Shown: one piece after another, positions 7,013 to 9,892 of the stretch
How the letters are laid out: every line of letters starts with the position of its first letter
Numbering within the stretch: the stretch's first letter is position 1
Source: Methanofollis sp.
Lineage (GTDB): Archaea; Halobacteriota; Methanomicrobia; Methanomicrobiales; Methanofollaceae
Assembly: GCA_028696365.1 (NCBI GenBank)
Contig: JAQVHG010000066.1
Coordinates: 1-9,892, forward strand
Length of the DNA: 9,892 bases
Direction of reading: 5' to 3'
Notes under the pieces: model-generated
Database searches by the model: none
The model's input: only the letters and a program-made list of their open reading frames with translations
Told to the model about the DNA's origin: nothing
Program-made: the position numbers and the translations under genes

Positions 7013-8653
7013 ATGGAGTTTGCAGCATTTTCGAAGGTCTGTGAGCAACTCGAAGGGATGAGCGGAAGACTTGAGATGATCGACCTCATCGCCTCCATCC
7101 TCCCCTCACTCTCAGACGAAGAACTCCCCATATTTGTTAGGTTCGTGATGGGACGGGTCTTCCCTGACTGGAGTCCTCAGAAACTCGGTATAGGCCCAAA
7201 CCTTTTGTATGAAGCGATCGGGTATGTCGCAGGGAGAAAGAAGTCTGAGGTCATCGCCGAGGTCAACAGGACCGGGGACGTCGGGCGCGCCGTCGAGCAC
7301 CTCCTTGCCACCAAGTCTCAGACCTCGTTCTTCGTCGAACCCCTCACACTCTGCGGGATCTATGCCGACTTTACCAGGATCGCCACGACCGACGGGAACC
7401 GCTCACAGCGCGAGAAACTCAGGATCATCAAGGGACTCCTTGGCAATGCTGGGCCTCTTGAAGGACGGTATCTCTCCCGTCTCCTTCTTGAAGAACTGCG
7501 GATCGGAGTTGGGGAAGGGAATGTGCGGGACGCGATCGCCAGGGCCTCAGGCGTGGAACCCGCCCTTGTCGCCCATGCTCACCAAGCCCTCAACGACCTG
7601 GGCGAAGTCGCCCTCCTCACGCGTACGGGGGAGGCGACCCTGCGGGACGTGCATATCGCACCCTTCAGGCCAGTGAAGATGATGCTTGCCCAGCAGGGGA
7701 CCATCGCCGGGATGGTCGAGGAGCACGGCAACGTCGCGGTGGAGTACAAGTACGACGGCACCAGATTCCAGTTCCATAAGGTCGACAAGGAGTGCAGGAT
7801 GTACTCGCGCAGACTTGAGGAGGTTACCGGGGCGGTCCCCGACGTGATCGAGAGACTCTGCGAGGCGACAACCCACGACGTGATCCTGGACGGCGAGGTG
7901 ATCGCAGTCAAAGACGGGCGGCCCCGCCCCTTCCAGTTCGTACTCAGACGGTTCAGGCGCAAGCACGAGGTCGAGGCAGCGATCGAAATGGTCGAACTTG
8001 TCCCGAATGTCTTTGACATCCTGTACCTCGACGGCGAAACCCTCATCGACCGGCCCCTCTCTGAACGGCGGGCGGTGCTGGAGACGGTGCTCCCAGAATA
8101 TGTCGCACCGCAGTGGGTGAGCGACAACACCGAGACCCTGGAGTCGATCTACCAGGATGCCTTGGACGCAGGGCACGAGGGCGTGATGGTCAAGACGCGC
8201 GGGGCCAGCTACACCCCGGGCGTGCGCGGCAAGAACTGGATCAAAGTCAAACCTGCCGTCGACACCATCGACCTGGTGGTGGTCGGGGCAGAGTGGGGAG
8301 AAGGGCGGCGCGCTCATCTCTTCGGTTCGTTCCTTCTTGCCTGCCAGGACGAAGGCGGCGACCTGTTCCCTATCGGAAAGGTGGCGACCGGACTGTCAGA
8401 CAACAACCTCGCCTTCATCTACCAGCACCTCAAGGATCTTGTAATCGCAGAAAAGGGCAAGGAGATCGTCCTTGAACCGAAGGTCGTCTTCGAGGTCGGG
8501 TATGCTGAGGTCCAGAAGAGCCCGAATTATGAGAGTGGGTATGCCCTGAGGTTCCCAAGGTTTGTGAGGATGCGGGAAGACAAGAGCGTGGACGAGGTCG
8601 AAACGATGGACGGGGTTGCCACTCGGTACGAGCAGCAGTTCAAGTCCTTATGA
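7013..8653 (+). CDS. lig: ATP-dependent DNA ligase, archaeal type
   Basis: Seals nicks between Okazaki fragments and in repair through an enzyme-AMP intermediate. The 546 residues give the archaeal order: DNA-binding domain (about 1-220), adenylation domain (about 221-415) and OB domain (about 416-546). Motifs are intact: motif I KYDGTR with nucleophile Lys246, motif III ILDGEV (Glu295), IIIa NVFDILYLDG (332-341), IV EGVMVKT (389-395), V WIKVKP (409-414) and VI RFPRFVRMREDK (513-524). QTSFF at 103-107 sits where the Pyrococcus ligase carries its internal PCNA-binding QKSFF. The start follows the upstream gene by 2 nt, with GTGAGG upstream. The gene ends inside the 3' end of a convergent gene. 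This is probably the organism's main replicative ligase, as archaea usually carry one. Confidence 0.97.
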   Translation: MEFAAFSKVCEQLEGMSGRLEMIDLIASILPSLSDEELPIFVRFVMGRVFPDWSPQKLGIGPNLLYEAIGYVAGRKKSEVIAEVNRTGDVGRAVEHLLATKSQTSFFVEPLTLCGIYADFTRIATTDGNRSQREKLRIIKGLLGNAGPLEGRYLSRLLLEELRIGVGEGNVRDAIARASGVEPALVAHAHQALNDLGEVALLTRTGEATLRDVHIAPFRPVKMMLAQQGTIAGMVEEHGNVAVEYKYDGTRFQFHKVDKECRMYSRRLEEVTGAVPDVIERLCEATTHDVILDGEVIAVKDGRPRPFQFVLRRFRRKHEVEAAIEMVELVPNVFDILYLDGETLIDRPLSERRAVLETVLPEYVAPQWVSDNTETLESIYQDALDAGHEGVMVKTRGASYTPGVRGKNWIKVKPAVDTIDLVVVGAEWGEGRRAHLFGSFLLACQDEGGDLFPIGKVATGLSDNNLAFIYQHLKDLVIAEKGKEIVLEPKVVFEVGYAEVQKSPNYESGYALRFPRFVRMREDKSVDEVETMDGVATRYEQQFKSL

Positions 8654-9482
8654 CCCGGTAGATCTCCCGGTTCTCGTCCCCTTCCACATAAGCGTAATAT
8701 TCTGAACCGAGGCCTTTTACGTCACTGAAAGAGACTTCTCCGTTGAAGTCGGTGTACTTGGTCCTGACATTGAGGGCATTCCTATGCCTGAGCACGACCT
8801 TTACATCTGCCGCAGGTTCTTCTGTCCTCCTGATATCAATTTTATAGGAGAGGACTGGGTTCTGGGGTTCACTAACTCTTCTGACATTCTCCTGTGCACT
8901 CTGTACACTCGTACCGCTCCTCGTTGGGGTTGCGACCTCTGCAAAGATCTCTTCACCGCCATAGCGTACGATGAACGTCACCCCAAGGAGGAAGACAAGA
9001 ACTCCTACCGCCCCAAGAAGGAGGAGCGCAATGGTCATCGAGGGGATGACCACGCCGGTTTCCGCTGGGATTGTGACGGTGATGAGGTATGCGAGCACAT
9101 TCCAGGTCCAGGCAAAGAGGGTGACGTCGGCAAAATAGCCGAGGACCACGATAACTGCGGAGATTAGACAGATGCTACCTGCGGCGACGGAAAGGATGCC
9201 AAGAGATACCCCCATGACCTGTACAATGGTCGACCTCCCTTTGATCCTCTTGCCTCGCCGTAAGATGTAGACACAGACGACTGCAAGGATGGCGACATAT
9301 AGAACTCCGCCAATCAAGAGAGTGTACATGTCCTGGTTCGTAGATTCGGCGGCCATTGCAGCCATATTTGTTGCCGCAACTGAGGGGACGAAGTACGCAA
9401 AGAGGAGGAGGACAGAAAAAACACAGGGTATTTTCCTCAGAGGAAAATTCATGATTTCTTCTGGAATCCTTACATTGCGCAT
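8640..9482 (-). CDS. Membrane protein with signal peptide, about four helices and a C-terminal beta-sandwich-like domain
   Basis: I do not recognise a named family. From the long start it has 280 residues. A signal-peptide-like stretch (about 11-37: FPLRK, hydrophobic core, PSVAA) is followed by hydrophobic segments at about 54-74, 88-117, 122-138 and 146-173. A basic loop RRGKRIKGR (75-83) should lie in the cytoplasm. After a polar stretch (about 180-205) comes a 75-residue soluble domain with DVKVVLRHR and TDFNGEVSFSDV, the pattern of carboxypeptidase-regulatory/prealbumin-like beta-sandwiches, usually outside the cell. With four helices the C-terminus would be outside. Two starts compete: ATG at 9482 (near the predicted transcription start, so leaderless) and ATG at 9452 (begins right at the signal peptide). 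It overlaps the ligase 3' end by 14 bp. Confidence 0.8.
   Translation of the reverse strand: MRNVRIPEEIMNFPLRKIPCVFSVLLLFAYFVPSVAATNMAAMAAESTNQDMYTLLIGGVLYVAILAVVCVYILRRGKRIKGRSTIVQVMGVSLGILSVAAGSICLISAVIVVLGYFADVTLFAWTWNVLAYLITVTIPAETGVVIPSMTIALLLLGAVGVLVFLLGVTFIVRYGGEEIFAEVATPTRSGTSVQSAQENVRRVSEPQNPVLSYKIDIRRTEEPAADVKVVLRHRNALNVRTKYTDFNGEVSFSDVKGLGSEYYAYVEGDENREIYRVIRT
9430..9448. promoter_or_regulatory. Perfect 19-bp dyad at the start of the membrane-protein gene
   Basis: attttcctcagaggaaaat has nine-base arms (9430-9438 and 9440-9448) around a single central base. It lies in codons just after the downstream candidate start (ATG 9452-9450). It could be an operator for a dimeric regulator or an mRNA stem near the start. 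It also encodes NFPLRKI, so coding constraint may explain it in part. Confidence 0.4.
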
Positions 9483-9516
9483 GTCCTGACATGTGTCCTG
9501 AAAAATAGATATACTT
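9480..9516 (-). promoter_or_regulatory. TATA promoter and start-site dyad of the membrane-protein gene
   Basis: On the minus strand AAGTATATCTATTTT (9516-9502) is a good archaeal TATA element. The start would fall about 25 bases downstream near 9483, right at the first candidate ATG (9482). A CATGTC-CT-GACATG inverted repeat (9480-9493) covers that point, where a repressor would block initiation. The T-rich stretch may also help terminate nreA transcripts arriving from 9541. Confidence 0.5.
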
Positions 9517-9540
9517 GTCTATTCTTATCGGCATGAAATG

Positions 9541-9892
9541 CTAAAATTCAAATAGAGTTCTCTGATATAAGACCTCGCTGAGAAGTTTGCTCCTCTCACG
9601 CCAGTGTGTGTATCCAAGGGTGACATCCATCTGCGCAGCCGCGCCCTGCACATTGGCATACCTGACCGGCGTGCCCCGCATGGCCGCCCGCGTCGCCTCC
9701 CTGATCACCCAGGACCCGAGCGGGGCCCAGTAGTCGCTGTTGACATGCCTGACCACGATGGCGCGGGCCGAACGTTGTATCTTCATGAGATACTCAGCCA
9801 CGGCCAGGCGGGCCGCATAGTAAGCCCCCCCGATCGGGGAATACCGTCCTTCTTTCTTGCCTTCTATGTCAGAGAGGATGGTCTCCTCCTCC
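9541..9892 (-). CDS. nreA: DNA repair protein NreA, C-terminal part (5' end outside window)
   Basis: The frame runs open off the right edge; 116 residues and the stop are visible. PIGGAYYAARLAVAEYL, ARAIVVRHV and YWAPLGSWVIREATRAA are recognisable from the C-terminal domain of archaeal Nre proteins. The chain ends in QRTLFEF, a PCNA-interacting-peptide motif at the extreme C-terminus, as known for this family, which has been tied to DNA damage repair in haloarchaea. The GTG near 9801 is an internal codon, since upstream residues are conserved-looking coding sequence. The reaction NreA performs is not established to my knowledge. The partner gene for the ligase-side cluster may lie beyond the edge. 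Confidence 0.85.
   Translation of the reverse strand, partial: EEETILSDIEGKKEGRYSPIGGAYYAARLAVAEYLMKIQRSARAIVVRHVNSDYWAPLGSWVIREATRAAMRGTPVRYANVQGAAAQMDVTLGYTHWRERSKLLSEVLYQRTLFEF

Noticed and set aside
9541..9801. NreA read as a complete 86-residue protein starting at the GTG near 9801
   Set aside because: The frame stays open to the edge and the upstream residues (PIGGAYYAARLA) look like conserved NreA sequence, so the gene is truncated by the window.

Overview
The window reads as chromosomal DNA of a methanogenic euryarchaeon, most likely Methanomicrobiales (Methanofollis/Methanoculleus-like; this rank is inferred). Supporting points are MfnA, whose family makes tyramine for methanofuran, archaeal Dph2, an archaeal-type ATP-dependent DNA ligase, an archaeal NreA C-terminus, TATA-box promoters, GGTG-type ribosome binding sites and high-GC codon use.

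Layout. Bases 1-509 are non-coding and hold blocks of a G/C-rich repeat. Bases 510-5387 are a tight minus-strand operon read ppsA > mfnA > hpt > dph2, with overlaps of 23, 8 and 38 bp and one clear promoter upstream of ppsA near 5466. Bases 5388-6242 are a long divergent spacer. Next to ppsA it carries that promoter, and from about 5677 to 6030 a repeat element built from the same blocks as the first spacer. Bases 6243-8653 are a plus-strand pair, 2 nt apart: a YycJ/WalJ-like metallo-beta-lactamase-fold hydrolase (probable nuclease) and an ATP-dependent DNA ligase. Bases 8640-9482 are a minus-strand membrane protein converging on the ligase with a 14-bp overlap of 3' ends. The window ends in the C-terminal 116 residues of NreA (minus), finishing in a PCNA-binding-type motif.

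Function. The left operon mixes central metabolism (PEP synthesis), cofactor synthesis (methanofuran or beta-alanine), purine salvage and diphthamide modification of elongation factor 2, which looks like a growth-linked housekeeping unit. The right half leans toward DNA repair: probable nuclease, ligase with a PIP-like QTSFF, and NreA with C-terminal QRTLFEF. The coding content is mostly ordinary. The signals that genes do not explain are the mosaic repeat in both spacers flanking the ppsA-dph2 operon, a 17-bp inverted repeat there that competes with local hairpins, and two dyads at the start of the membrane-protein gene. I found no tRNA, rRNA, CRISPR array or transposase gene.
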